A DNA stretch of 64,000 nucleotides from Ancrocorticia sp047501485 (GTDB lineage Bacteria > Actinomycetota > Actinomycetes > Actinomycetales > Actinomycetaceae), in NCBI GenBank assembly GCA_047501485.1, contig JAZDRN010000005.1, positions 62,001 through 126,000 of the forward strand, in the 5' to 3' direction. The position numbers were made by a program, and so were the translations under genes. The notes beneath the pieces were generated by a model, which saw only the letters and a program-made list of their open reading frames with translations, did no database searches and was not told the origin of the DNA. Each line of letters opens with the position of its first letter. Within the stretch, counting starts at the first letter, position 1. Below are positions 1 to 8,629 of the stretch, in pieces.

Positions 1-2
1 CG

Positions 3-410
3 CTGGATTCGGGCGCGGTCCCCTCGACGGCACAGATGCAGTCCATCATCCGCGACACGGCCATCCAGATGGGCGTGGACCCACGCCTGGCCCTGGCCCA
101 CGCACAGGTCGAATCGCACTTCGACCAGTCGGCCGTCTCCCCCGCGAACGCGGTGGGCGCAATGCAGGTCATCCCTTCTTCGGGCGAGTGGGCCTCGCAG
201 ATGGTCGGCCGTCCGCTGAACCTGCTCGATCCCCATGACAACGCCGTCGCCGGAGTGGCCATCATCCGTTGGCTCCAGAACAACGCCAGCTCGATGGACC
301 AGGGCATCGCCGGCTATTACCAGGGGCTGGGCGGTGTCCGCAAGTACGGCATGTACTCGGACACGGTCGATTATGTGAACAAGGTTCACGCGGCCATGGC
401 CAATTACTAG
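3..410 (+). CDS. Lytic transglycosylase, SLT domain (5' end outside window)
   Basis: C-terminal part of a soluble lytic transglycosylase, an exported enzyme that cleaves peptidoglycan glycan strands. The frame is open to the window edge, so the start lies upstream; the first internal ATG is at 36. Visible motifs: the catalytic glutamate in HAQVESHFD, the SPANAVGAMQV segment (usually S..GA.G.MQ), a LLDPHDNAVAG repeat-register segment and a YYQGLGGV segment matching the usual YN.G motif. What lies N-terminal (signal peptide, LysM or other wall-binding repeats) cannot be seen. The strong hairpin at 460-491 follows the stop. Confidence 0.85.
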   Translation: MDSGAVPSTAQMQSIIRDTAIQMGVDPRLALAHAQVESHFDQSAVSPANAVGAMQVIPSSGEWASQMVGRPLNLLDPHDNAVAGVAIIRWLQNNASSMDQGIAGYYQGLGGVRKYGMYSDTVDYVNKVHAAMANY

Positions 411-459
411 TGCCAGATCGCCTCTTCTCATGAGGTGAAGTCTCCCCATTGTGTCCAAC

Positions 460-491
460 GCGCGGCCTCACTGCAGTCAGTGGGGCCGCGC
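460..491 (+). terminator. Hairpin terminator after the transglycosylase gene
   Basis: Inverted repeat with 14-bp arms (460-473 and 478-491), one G-T pair and a 4-nt loop. It lies 50 bases after the stop at 410 and just before the pknL start at 510. No long T run follows, which is common for actinobacterial hairpin terminators. Confidence 0.6.
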
Positions 492-509
492 CGCCGGTAA
501 TCTTGGTTT

Positions 510-2627
510 GTGGTGCAAGCAGACTCTCTCAAAGGTTCCGTCGTCGACGGACGGTATGTCATCGCCGAACGGGTCGCTCGGGGCGGGATGGCAACGGTCT
601 ACCGTGCCCGGGACAAGCGCCTGGAGCGTGACGTCGCCGTCAAACTGATGCACCCGCATCTAGCCGAACAGCCGAACTTCACAGAGCGCTTCAACAAGGA
701 GGCGCGCGCCGCTGCGAGCTTGTCCAGCCCCTACGTCGTCTCCGTGCACGATCGCGGGGTGTGGCACACCCCAGAGGGCTCCCACGCCTACCTCATCATG
801 GAATACATGGCCGGACCGGATCTGCGCTCCGAACTCATGCGCCTGGGCAGCTTCAACCTCGGCACCGCCCTGACGCTCACAGAGCAGGCGCTGCGAGCTC
901 TTGCGGCCTCCCACCGTGCGGGTCTCATCCATCGCGACGTCAAACCTGAGAACGTCCTACTCGCCGCTCCCCTGCCTCCCGTCAGTCTCTTCGAGAGGCC
1001 CGAGATCCACGCCAAGATGACCGATTTCGGTTTGGCACGGGTCGTCTCATCGACGACGACGGCCTCCTCCACCGTCATGGGAACCATCAACTACGTGGCA
1101 CCGGAGATCATCACCACCGGTAGCGCCGTGGCCGCCTCGGACGTGTACGCGACCGGCATCATGCTCTACGAGTTTCTGACCGGGGAGCTTCCCTTCCGGG
1201 CAGATACTCCGATCGCCACCGCATACAAGCACGTCAACAACCCCATGCCGCGCGTGGCGGACAAGGCCGATTGGCTGCCACCCGCTATCGACTCCTTCAT
1301 CGCGTTGCTGACCGCCAAGGATCCCGAGGACCGTCCGACCGACGGTGCCCAGGCCCTGGCTGCGTTGCGAACCATCTTGCCGGGCATACCCGAGGAGGAC
1401 GTCATCCGCCGTCTTCCCGTCCTCGCCGTCCCTCCGGTACCGGAGGCGAAAGCACCCGAGGACGGTTCCTGGGCAGCACCCCAGCACGAGGATTCCGGGG
1501 CCTCCGCGCACTCGCCGGAGCACGAGGAATCCGAGGCCGATGGACCCCCGCCCGCATCCGCGGAAGGGCAGCCGCAGCATTCGCAGGCCTCCGCCTCATC
1601 GGCCGCCGAACCGGGCGCGCCGGGCGCGCCGGGTTCGCCGGCGGGTAGCGTCAACCCCACCACCCCTCTCACGACGGTCACCGACGTCAACCTCGAGGCG
1701 TCGCTCGCTCAGCCCGCACCTCCGAAGCCACCTGCTCGGGCATCCACGAGACGCAGACGGGTGAGCGCCGCCATCGTCGCGCTCCTCGCCGTCATCGCCC
1801 TTCTGGTGGCCGGCTGGTACTACTTCCTGGGACCGGGAAAACGAGTGCCGGTACCGGACGTCGTCGGACAGACCTACACGCAGGCCGAGGAGACGCTCGC
1901 CGCCCAGGGCCTGGACAGCGAGCGCGTGGACCAATACTCGGACGACGTCCCGCCGGACCAGGTGATCTCGACCGACCCCGACGCCGAAGGACGAGTCCAC
2001 CCGGACCAGCCGGTGACCATCATCGTGTCTCTGGGCATCGAGCAAGTCGAAGTACCCGACGTAGTGAACACACCCATCGACGAGGCGCGCAACATCGTCA
2101 ATCAGAACCGCTTGGACATCGTCGAGGAAGAGTCCTACTCCGAGGACATCCCGGAGGGGGTCGTCATCTCGCAGAGCCTCCAGGCCGGCGAGCGGGTCAA
2201 TCACTCGACCGCCATCACCCTCACGGTGTCCAAGGGGCGCGAGCCCATCGAGGTGCCCAACGTGGAGGGCCAGACGGAGGCCGACGCCCTCGCCGCCATC
2301 GAGGACGCGGAACTCACCGTCTCCACCGAGTACGTCTTCTCCGACACCATCGCCAAGGGCGCCGTCATCGAGCAGTCGCCCGCCGAGGGCACGCTTTTCC
2401 GCGGAGACCCGGTGAGCCTGACAGTGTCGAAGGGCCCGGAGTACATCGAGGTCCCCAACGTCATCTCCATGTCGCGTGACGACGCCGTCAAGACGTTGGA
2501 GGACGCCGGATTCACAGTGAGAACCGACAACGTGCTGGGAGGATTCTTCGGGCTGGTGCGCGACCAGACTCCGGCCGGAGGGCAGACCGCCCGGGTCGGC
2601 AGCGAGATCGTCATCTCGGTCGTCTGA
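510..2627 (+). CDS. pknL: PASTA-domain Ser/Thr protein kinase (PknL-type)
   Basis: Membrane-anchored eukaryote-type Ser/Thr kinase, 705 aa with a GTG start. The N-terminal kinase domain (about residues 14-280) has a glycine loop (ARGGMATVY), the invariant Lys in DVAVKLMH, the catalytic loop HRDVKPENVLL, DFGLARV and the APE-equivalent YVAPEI. A long Pro/Ala/Ser/Glu linker, one transmembrane helix (about 418-437) and four extracytoplasmic PASTA repeats follow; the repeats begin VPVPDVVGQ, VEVPDVVNT, IEVPNVEGQ and IEVPNVISM. PASTA domains bind peptidoglycan fragments or lipid II in this family, so the kinase probably links wall state to cytoplasmic phosphorylation. The neighbouring class II DAHP synthase matches the pknL-aroG pairing in mycobacteria and corynebacteria; PknB is the alternative name if PASTA count is weighted more than context. 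Confidence 0.9.
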   Translation: MVQADSLKGSVVDGRYVIAERVARGGMATVYRARDKRLERDVAVKLMHPHLAEQPNFTERFNKEARAAASLSSPYVVSVHDRGVWHTPEGSHAYLIMEYMAGPDLRSELMRLGSFNLGTALTLTEQALRALAASHRAGLIHRDVKPENVLLAAPLPPVSLFERPEIHAKMTDFGLARVVSSTTTASSTVMGTINYVAPEIITTGSAVAASDVYATGIMLYEFLTGELPFRADTPIATAYKHVNNPMPRVADKADWLPPAIDSFIALLTAKDPEDRPTDGAQALAALRTILPGIPEEDVIRRLPVLAVPPVPEAKAPEDGSWAAPQHEDSGASAHSPEHEESEADGPPPASAEGQPQHSQASASSAAEPGAPGAPGSPAGSVNPTTPLTTVTDVNLEASLAQPAPPKPPARASTRRRRVSAAIVALLAVIALLVAGWYYFLGPGKRVPVPDVVGQTYTQAEETLAAQGLDSERVDQYSDDVPPDQVISTDPDAEGRVHPDQPVTIIVSLGIEQVEVPDVVNTPIDEARNIVNQNRLDIVEEESYSEDIPEGVVISQSLQAGERVNHSTAITLTVSKGREPIEVPNVEGQTEADALAAIEDAELTVSTEYVFSDTIAKGAVIEQSPAEGTLFRGDPVSLTVSKGPEYIEVPNVISMSRDDAVKTLEDAGFTVRTDNVLGGFFGLVRDQTPAGGQTARVGSEIVISVV

Positions 2628-2691
2628 AGCGCCCGGGCGGACCGATCCGATGCCGGTGAAGGCGCTGCATCGGAATCGAATTGAGAAACGA

Positions 2692-2741
2692 GTACTGAGC
2701 GTTGGGCGCCGCCTCTATTGGCAGTCCGCAACGCTCAGTAC
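2692..2741. terminator. Bidirectional terminator between pknL and aroG
   Basis: Perfect 13-bp inverted repeat (2692-2704 and 2729-2741) with a 24-nt loop that holds a second small stem. It sits between the convergent stops of pknL (2627) and aroG (2761), where a shared terminator is expected. Confidence 0.6.
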
Positions 2742-2760
2742 CCGCGTAGTGCAGCTATCC

Positions 2761-4122
2761 TCAGCTCTTCGTGACCGCGCTCAGCTGCTCGGCCACCAGG
2801 AACGCCATCTCCAGCGACTGCTGATGGTTCAGCCGCGGATCCACGAGCGTCTCGTAGCGCTCGCCGAGGGTGTCCTCGACGATCTCCTCGGAGCCTCCAA
2901 GGACCTCGGTGACGTCGTCGCCGGTGAGCTCCACATGGATTCCTCCAGGATGGGTCCCCAGATCCTGGTGCACCGCGAAGAAACCGCGGATCTCGTCCAT
3001 GATCGCGTCGAGCCTGCGCGTCTTCAACCCGTTCGATGCCGAGATCGTGTTCCCGTGCATGGGATCGGTGACCCAGGTGACAGGGCGGCCGTCCTCCCGC
3101 ACCGCTTCGACCAACGGGGGAAGCAGATCGCGAACCGACTCCGCGCCCATCCGGGTGATGAACGTCAGACGGCCCGGCTCGGCATCGGGATTGAGTTTGT
3201 CGATGAGATTGAGCGCATCCTGCGCCGTGGTGGTCGGCCCCAGCTTCACTCCGATCGGATTGCGGACGTGCGAGAGCATCTCGACGTGTGCGCCGTCCAG
3301 CTCCCGCGTCCGCTCCCCGATCCACAGGAAGTGCGCCGAGGTGCCGTAGGGAAGGCCGGTGCGCGAATCGATTCGCGTCAGGGCATCCTCGTAGGGCAGG
3401 AGCAGTGCCTCGTGAGAGGAGAACATGTCCACGGTGCGCAGATTGTCCATGTCCACGCCCGCAGCGCGCATGAAACGCATGGCCCGATCGATCTCGGCGG
3501 CGAACTGCTCGTACCTGGCGTATGCCGGGTTGGTCATGAAGCCCTTGTTCCACTCGTGGACCTTCGAGAGATCCGCGAAGCCACCCGTGGTGAAGGCGCG
3601 CATGAGGTTCAGTGTGGAAACCGAACGCTCGTAGGCCTCGATGAGGCGCTGGGGATCGGGCACCCGCGCCTCCTCGCTGAACTCGTAGCCGTTGACGGCG
3701 TCGCCCATGTACGAGGGCAAGGTCTGCCCCCCGAAGGTCTCCATCGGGTTGGAGCGCGGCTTGGCGTATTGACCGGCCATGCGCCCGATCTTCACAACCG
3801 GGACCGACGCGCCGTACGTGAGTATCACCGCCATCTGCAGCAATGTGCGGATGCGCAGGCGAATTCGCTGCGCACCAGAATCGGCGAACAACTCGGCGCA
3901 GTCCCCGCCCATAAGCACGAAAGCCTCACCGCGCGCCGCCGCGGCCATCTGCCCGGTGAGTTTGTCCGCCTCGCCCGCAAAGATCAGCGGGGGCAGGGAT
4001 CGCAGATACGAGACAACCCGATCGAGTTCGGCCGCATCGGGCCAAGCAGGCTGGTGTTTTGCTGACTTCTCGCGCCAGGCCTTGATTGCGGCCAATGTCG
4101 CCTCATCTGCGTCCTCGAACAT
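2761..4122 (-). CDS. aroG: Class II 3-deoxy-D-arabino-heptulosonate 7-phosphate synthase
   Basis: Condenses phosphoenolpyruvate and erythrose 4-phosphate, the first step of the shikimate pathway. At 453 aa it has class II (plant/AroG-II) length. MGGDCAE at residues 71-77 carries the metal-ligand cysteine (C75). Other family signatures are VKIGRMAGQYAKPRS, NPIGVKLGPTT, TWVTDPMHGNT, GGIHVELTGDDVTE and the terminal LVDPRLNHQQSLEMAF. The ATG at 4122 has no ribosome-binding site, but a TAAACT box ends 7 nt upstream, so the message is probably leaderless. It stands alone between two hairpins and next to pknL, as in mycobacteria. Confidence 0.95.
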   Translation of the reverse strand: MFEDADEATLAAIKAWREKSAKHQPAWPDAAELDRVVSYLRSLPPLIFAGEADKLTGQMAAAARGEAFVLMGGDCAELFADSGAQRIRLRIRTLLQMAVILTYGASVPVVKIGRMAGQYAKPRSNPMETFGGQTLPSYMGDAVNGYEFSEEARVPDPQRLIEAYERSVSTLNLMRAFTTGGFADLSKVHEWNKGFMTNPAYARYEQFAAEIDRAMRFMRAAGVDMDNLRTVDMFSSHEALLLPYEDALTRIDSRTGLPYGTSAHFLWIGERTRELDGAHVEMLSHVRNPIGVKLGPTTTAQDALNLIDKLNPDAEPGRLTFITRMGAESVRDLLPPLVEAVREDGRPVTWVTDPMHGNTISASNGLKTRRLDAIMDEIRGFFAVHQDLGTHPGGIHVELTGDDVTEVLGGSEEIVEDTLGERYETLVDPRLNHQQSLEMAFLVAEQLSAVTKS

Positions 4123-4129
4123 GAGGAAG

Positions 4130-4135
4130 AGTTTA
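4130..4135 (-). promoter_or_regulatory. -10 box of leaderless aroG
   Basis: TAAACT on the minus strand, 7 nt before the aroG ATG, placing the transcription start at or next to the A of ATG. There is no purine-rich Shine-Dalgarno sequence. Confidence 0.5.
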
Positions 4136-4147
4136 TCCCTTGACGCA

Positions 4148-4201
4148 GGCTCTGCCGGTTCCCGTTCTCATCCAATGGACGAAACGGGAACCGGCAGAGC
4201 C
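4148..4201 (-). terminator. Strong hairpin after the phosphofructokinase gene
   Basis: Perfect 19-bp inverted repeat (4148-4166 and 4183-4201) with a 16-nt loop, 76 bases after the phosphofructokinase stop and just upstream of the aroG promoter. It probably ends phosphofructokinase transcription. It also overlaps where an aroG -35 element would lie, so a second role is possible. Confidence 0.65.
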
Positions 4202-4276
4202 CGTCATATCGAATTGTGTGCCCGGGAACGATTCCGCCGGGACGTTCTCCCGAGGTCACGCCCGCGGACGGATATC

Positions 4277-5488
4277 TCAGTGAGGACGGACTTCCTGACC
4301 CAGCTCGCCCATGGTCTCGACGAACCAGTCCTGGGTGATGTCGAAGGCCTTGGCTCCCTTGATACGCGGGAAGGCGACGTTGGTCAGGATGCCGCCGTTC
4401 TCCTCGTCGTGGCCGATCACACCGGGCTTTCCTGCGAGCGAGCACTCTACCGCGAGGTCGACCATTCCCTTGATGAGGCGCAGATCGTCCGCGTTGGCGT
4501 GCCATGCACGGGAGAAGTAACCCGACTTCTGGACCATGACCTTCTCTGCGCCGATCTTCTCGGCGAACCGCTTGGCGAACCACTGGCCGGGATTGATCGT
4601 GTCGAGTTTGACGTGGCCGAAGGGGTCGCGCTCGACCTCCTCGCCCGCGGCTTCCTTCTCCGCAATGATCTCCTCGACGCCCGCACCCTCGGAGAGGAAG
4701 ATATTGACGTTGCCGATCTCATCCATCACAGCGCGCAGGCGGGTGGCCTCACCATCGAGGTCCAGCGCCATCTCGGGCAGGTACACCGCGTGGACGTCCC
4801 AGCGCTCCTGGGACAGTCCGAGCGACGGGGCCCACTCCTGCTTCTTCACCCAGTTGTGGTAGTAGTTGGCGGCCTGAGCGGTCAGGTAGCCGCAGTTACG
4901 GCCCATGACCTCGTGCACGATGAGCATACGCGGATTGGAGCGGTGCTCGCCGATGATGTGCTGGGCGAAGTCCGAGGCCTCCTCGGCCGCGGTCATGGCG
5001 CCGAGGGACTGGCGAATCGGGACGATGTCGTTGTCGATCGTCTTGGGCAGGCCCACTACGGTGAGCTCGTAATCGTTCTCGTGCAGGTAGGCGGCGAGAT
5101 CCGCGGCGGTGGTGTTGGTGTCATCGCCGCCGATGGTGTGCAGGACGTCCACACCGTCCTTGCGCAGCTGCTCGGCTGCCACCTCCAGGGGGTTCTCGCC
5201 TTCCTTGACGAGGCCGCGCTCCACGAGGTTCTTGGCGTTGGTCAGCTTGACGCGGGAGTTCCCGATCGGGGATCCGCCGAAGCGATGCAGGATGGCGGCA
5301 TTCTTGCGGCCCTCCTCGTCGATGACGACGTAGTTGCCCGTGAGCAGGCCGTGGTAGCCATACTGGTAGGCGATGATCTCCACATCGGGAGCAATCTCGG
5401 TGTAGCGCTCAATGAGGCCGCCGACGGCGGAGGACAGACAAGGGGCGAAGCCACCGGCAGTTAGTAGTGCGACGCGACGGACAGTCAT
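4277..5488 (-). CDS. pfp: Pyrophosphate-dependent 6-phosphofructokinase
   Basis: Phosphorylates fructose 6-phosphate reversibly with PPi instead of ATP. At 403 aa it has the length of actinobacterial PPi-PFKs. GGDDTN at residues 120-125 has Asp where ATP-dependent enzymes have Gly (GGDG), the accepted PPi signature; PKTIDND (148-154) supplies the catalytic Thr/Asp and the PPi-selective Lys. EVMGRNCGYL is the fructose-phosphate region. The start is supported by GGAAGG six bases before the ATG. It is monocistronic, ending at the 19-bp hairpin. Together with ppgK at 40698 it suggests glycolysis that saves ATP by using phosphoanhydrides. Confidence 0.93.
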   Translation of the reverse strand: MTVRRVALLTAGGFAPCLSSAVGGLIERYTEIAPDVEIIAYQYGYHGLLTGNYVVIDEEGRKNAAILHRFGGSPIGNSRVKLTNAKNLVERGLVKEGENPLEVAAEQLRKDGVDVLHTIGGDDTNTTAADLAAYLHENDYELTVVGLPKTIDNDIVPIRQSLGAMTAAEEASDFAQHIIGEHRSNPRMLIVHEVMGRNCGYLTAQAANYYHNWVKKQEWAPSLGLSQERWDVHAVYLPEMALDLDGEATRLRAVMDEIGNVNIFLSEGAGVEEIIAEKEAAGEEVERDPFGHVKLDTINPGQWFAKRFAEKIGAEKVMVQKSGYFSRAWHANADDLRLIKGMVDLAVECSLAGKPGVIGHDEENGGILTNVAFPRIKGAKAFDITQDWFVETMGELGQEVRPH

Positions 5489-5589
5489 CGTTTACCTTCC
5501 CAATTGACAATCATGGCGCACTCTGGTGAACACGAGGCCCACCGAGCGCTATAGGACACAGATGTGCCCGAGCTCATTCTACCGGGCGG

Positions 5590-5595
5590 TACGCT
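5590..5595 (+). promoter_or_regulatory. -10 box of the leaderless gene at 5603
   Basis: TACGCT followed by exactly 7 nt and then ATG at 5603. This spacing, and the lack of any Shine-Dalgarno sequence, supports starting the gene at 5603 rather than at the in-frame GTG at 5564. Confidence 0.5.
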
Positions 5596-5602
5596 GGTAT
5601 CC

Positions 5603-6169
5603 ATGCCAGACAGGACAGATCCCGAGATACCCGAGGACGAGTTCGCGGCCCGCTGGGCGGAGATCACCGCGAACCTGTCCGACTTGGACGAGCTCGATTC
5701 GAGTGTCTCGAATACGGACAATCCGCATTCTCCCAGACCAGACGCCCCGACCACCGGTCGTTCGTCCCATTCGAGTCTGCTCTCTCCGGACAGCGAGTCT
5801 CTTGCCGATACCGTGCCCGACGACGACGCCGGGACCGTCTCATCTCGGGCTTCCGGTCCCAGGGATTGGACACCTTCCGAGGAAGAGTTCGAGGAGGGAG
5901 CGGACCTCGACTTCGAGGACGCCCTCGATATCCTCAACCCCTCCGAGGGTCCGTCCTCAATAGGGTCATCCCATTCGGGCATGTTGTGGATGATCGCAGG
6001 CGGCGCGATCCTCGTGAGCCTCCTCATGGCCTTCTCCGTGCTGCCCGGTGGCGGCGTCTTCGCCGGCGCACTGGGACTCGTGGGTTTCGGATGCGGCGCC
6101 TTCGCGGCTTTCGCATCGGCTCCGCACCAGGAGGATATCGATCCGTTCGACGACGGCGCTCGCCTCTAG
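5603..6169 (+). CDS. Unknown acidic protein with C-terminal membrane segments
   Basis: I do not recognise this 188-aa protein. The first two thirds are acidic and low-complexity (rich in Asp, Glu, Ser, Pro), followed by two hydrophobic helices (MLWMIAGGAILVSLLMAFSV and a Gly/Ala-rich FAGALGLVGFGCGAFAAFA) and a short acidic tail. It probably presents a disordered acidic cytoplasmic domain at the membrane. It is divergent from the phosphofructokinase gene and precedes the exonuclease fusion gene. A GTG at 5564 would add 13 residues but lacks a ribosome-binding site; the TACGCT box favours the ATG at 5603. Confidence 0.7.
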   Translation: MPDRTDPEIPEDEFAARWAEITANLSDLDELDSSVSNTDNPHSPRPDAPTTGRSSHSSLLSPDSESLADTVPDDDAGTVSSRASGPRDWTPSEEEFEEGADLDFEDALDILNPSEGPSSIGSSHSGMLWMIAGGAILVSLLMAFSVLPGGGVFAGALGLVGFGCGAFAAFASAPHQEDIDPFDDGARL

Positions 6170-6261
6170 AACCCGGGCAACCTCCGGCTATGGCGCCAGC
6201 AGAGTCCGCACCGTCAGCGGCGGTCCGTGCGGCTGTGGCAAAAGATGTCGGAGGCCTGTTC

Positions 6262-6267
6262 TAGGCT
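6262..6267 (+). promoter_or_regulatory. -10 box of the leaderless exonuclease fusion gene
   Basis: TAGGCT followed by 7 nt and ATG at 6275, with no Shine-Dalgarno sequence. It chooses this ATG over the upstream in-frame start at 6227. Confidence 0.5.
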
Positions 6268-6274
6268 GGATGCC

Positions 6275-8056
6275 ATGAAGGAATCGCTGCGCACACCCAC
6301 CGTGGGCCGTCGCCTCGACCTCGACCGTCACGGTCTGGCGCCAGGTCAAATGTCCTTCGAGGAACTGGGCACGCCACTGGAGGAGGTGACCTTCGTCGTC
6401 GTCGATCTGGAGACCACGGGAGGAGCCCCCTCTCTTCATTCCATCACCGAGTTCGGAGCCGTCAAGGTACGCGGAGGGGAAGTACTGGGCGAATTTGCCA
6501 CGCTGGTGGATCCCGGGATGCCCATTCCCCCTTTCATCACGGTACTCACCGGAATCACGACGGCCATGGTGTATGGTGCTCCCGATATCTCGGCCGTCAT
6601 GCCTGCATTTCTTGAGTTCCTCGGAGACAGTCCCGATACCGTTCTCGTGGCCCACAATGCCCGTTTCGACGTCAGCCATCTCAAGGCGGCGGCATCCAGG
6701 CTGGAGCTGGCCTGGCCGAAAGTGCGCGTAGCGGACACCGTCAAACTGGCACGGCGCGTCTTCACGCGGGACGAGACTCCCAACTACAAGCTGGCCACTC
6801 TGGCGAGGCTGTGCCGGGCCACGGTCACGCCCACGCACCGCGCGCTGGACGATGCGCGGGCCACCGTGGATGTCCTCCACACCATTCTCAGCCGCATGGG
6901 TCCGTTGGGTGTCTCCCATCTGGAGGATCTGGCCACGGCCTCCGATCCGGTTCCCGCGAAGCGGAGGCGCAAGGCCAGCCTGGCGGATGGGCTCCCTCGC
7001 TCCCCCGGCGTCTACCGTTTCATCGGGCCGGGGCACGAGGTGATGTACGTGGGAACGTCCGTCAACGTCTACAAACGGGTACGTTCATATTTCACCGCCG
7101 CGGAGACCCGTAAACGGATGGCGGAGATGGTCGATCTGGCGATCGCCGTGGAGGCCACCACGACGGCCACGGTACTGGAGGCCTCCATCCTGGAACTGCG
7201 TCAGATCTCCGAATTCGATCCGCCCTACAATCGGCGCTCGCGCAGGCCCGAAAAGCGGCCTTGGCTCATCCTCACCGATGAACCCCACCCTCGTCTGAAA
7301 ACCACCCGGCAGCTGCCGATCGACGCCGTGGACGAGGCACTGGGGCCGTTCTCCTCGGTAGCCCAGGCGCGACGGGTATCCGAGATCATCTCACAGGAGG
7401 CAGGCCTGCGTACCTGCACCCCGCGGTTGCCACTTGTGCCGAAAGAATCAGCCTCGGCGTGTCACCTGTGGTCCATGGGCCGCTGCTCCGCGCCATGCGT
7501 GGTCGCCCCGGTTAAGTCCGGCCAGGCGGTGGACGCCGAGCAGGTGTCCCGTGCCCGCGCCATCCTCGGCGGGGAGAATGACGCGATCTGGGAGAACCAG
7601 ATCGCCCGCTTCGGGGAGCTCGCCCGTCAGGAGCGCTTCGAGCAGGCCGCCGCGGAACGCGACAGACTGGCCTCCCTCATGTCGGTCCAGCGCCGCAAGG
7701 AAAGGACACTTCCCCTCATCCGCGCCACAGAGGTGGTTGCAGCCGCGCGCGAGGAGGAGCACTGGGAGATCGCCGTCATCCGTCACGGCAGGCTCGCCGG
7801 CACGGCCCGTAGCGAGGCGGGAGAAAATCCTCCCGAGGTAGCGCAGGCCCTGATAGCCCAATGCGAACGGGTGGCAGCTCCCGGCATCGCGGGGCAGGCG
7901 GCCTCGATCGAGGAGACGGAGATCCTCCTCGATTGGCTGTGGCGGGAGAACACCCGTCTCCTCGATTTCCAGGGCCCGCTGCCGCTGGCCCTGCCTCGGC
8001 GTTCGGCGGCGCGCCACCGTGTGCCCCAGGCAGAGCAGCCAAGTGATCTAGACTGA
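6275..8056 (+). CDS. DEDDh 3'-5' exonuclease fused to GIY-YIG/UvrC-like domain
   Basis: A 593-aa fusion. The N-terminal domain is a DnaQ-type DEDDh exonuclease: FVVVDLETTG carries the first Asp/Glu pair, VLVAHNARFD the second Asp, and HRALDDARAT the final His/Asp. A GIY-YIG nuclease domain (PGVYRF, then VMYVGTSVNVYKR) follows, then a UvrC-like region with MGRCSAPC and a UVR-type segment (FEQAAAERDRLASLM). It resembles the M. tuberculosis Rv2191 type, and the neighbours (trpD, pknL-aroG) agree. A role in DNA repair or end processing is inferred; no substrate is established. The start at 6275 is set by a leaderless-type -10 box. Confidence 0.88.
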   Translation: MKESLRTPTVGRRLDLDRHGLAPGQMSFEELGTPLEEVTFVVVDLETTGGAPSLHSITEFGAVKVRGGEVLGEFATLVDPGMPIPPFITVLTGITTAMVYGAPDISAVMPAFLEFLGDSPDTVLVAHNARFDVSHLKAAASRLELAWPKVRVADTVKLARRVFTRDETPNYKLATLARLCRATVTPTHRALDDARATVDVLHTILSRMGPLGVSHLEDLATASDPVPAKRRRKASLADGLPRSPGVYRFIGPGHEVMYVGTSVNVYKRVRSYFTAAETRKRMAEMVDLAIAVEATTTATVLEASILELRQISEFDPPYNRRSRRPEKRPWLILTDEPHPRLKTTRQLPIDAVDEALGPFSSVAQARRVSEIISQEAGLRTCTPRLPLVPKESASACHLWSMGRCSAPCVVAPVKSGQAVDAEQVSRARAILGGENDAIWENQIARFGELARQERFEQAAAERDRLASLMSVQRRKERTLPLIRATEVVAAAREEEHWEIAVIRHGRLAGTARSEAGENPPEVAQALIAQCERVAAPGIAGQAASIEETEILLDWLWRENTRLLDFQGPLPLALPRRSAARHRVPQAEQPSDLD

Positions 8057-8170
8057 GAGGGAGAAAATCTCGCCCCGGCCGTATCAGTTCGCAGGCCCCC
8101 TCGACGAACCGACGTCCTCGCGGCGAAAAACGGTCTTTGGACTACCGTCCATCCCAGAAGGAGAACTCCC

Positions 8171-8449
8171 ATGCTCACCGCGATTGTTCACATCGATGTC
8201 GATGTTGCCCTCATCCCTGAAGCAGCACGGGCCATTGCCGCGATCGACGGCGTCACCGAGGTCTTCTCCGTCACCGGAGATCACGATGTCATCGCCATGG
8301 TTCGCGTGAACGAACACGACGAACTGGCGAGCGTCATCCCCGGGCACATCGGCAAGGTTCCCGGAGTCACGGGGATCACCACTTACCTGGCCTTCCAGAC
8401 ATTCTCAGAGGAGATGCTGGACGAGGCGTTCCACATCGGGCTGGACTGA
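8171..8449 (+). CDS. Stand-alone Lrp/AsnC ligand-binding (RAM) domain protein
   Basis: 92-aa single-domain protein matching the C-terminal ligand-binding half of Lrp/AsnC regulators, with no helix-turn-helix. Visible features are the opening strand LTAIVHIDVDV, the VTGDHDVIAMVRV strand-turn-strand and a GVTGITTYLAF strand. Such SARP/RAM-only proteins form oligomers and bind small molecules such as amino acids; the target is unknown. The ribosome-binding site is AGAAGGAGA, 6 nt before the ATG. It lies between the exonuclease fusion and trpD, as comparable genes do in mycobacteria. Confidence 0.85.
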   Translation: MLTAIVHIDVDVALIPEAARAIAAIDGVTEVFSVTGDHDVIAMVRVNEHDELASVIPGHIGKVPGVTGITTYLAFQTFSEEMLDEAFHIGLD

Positions 8450-8629
8450 GCTTCACCCGACTGAGTTCCAGCCGTCGTCTCTGTTCCGACTGTCCCCAAA
8501 TGGTCACCACAGCGACATCCGCGCCGTATACGGCATCGTGCGCGGCTGGGTGATCATGAAGGAAGGGAAAGCGCGAAGGCGCCCCTTATGGGTCGTTATG
8601 GTCGTTGCCAAACGGCCTAACAAGCGGCC

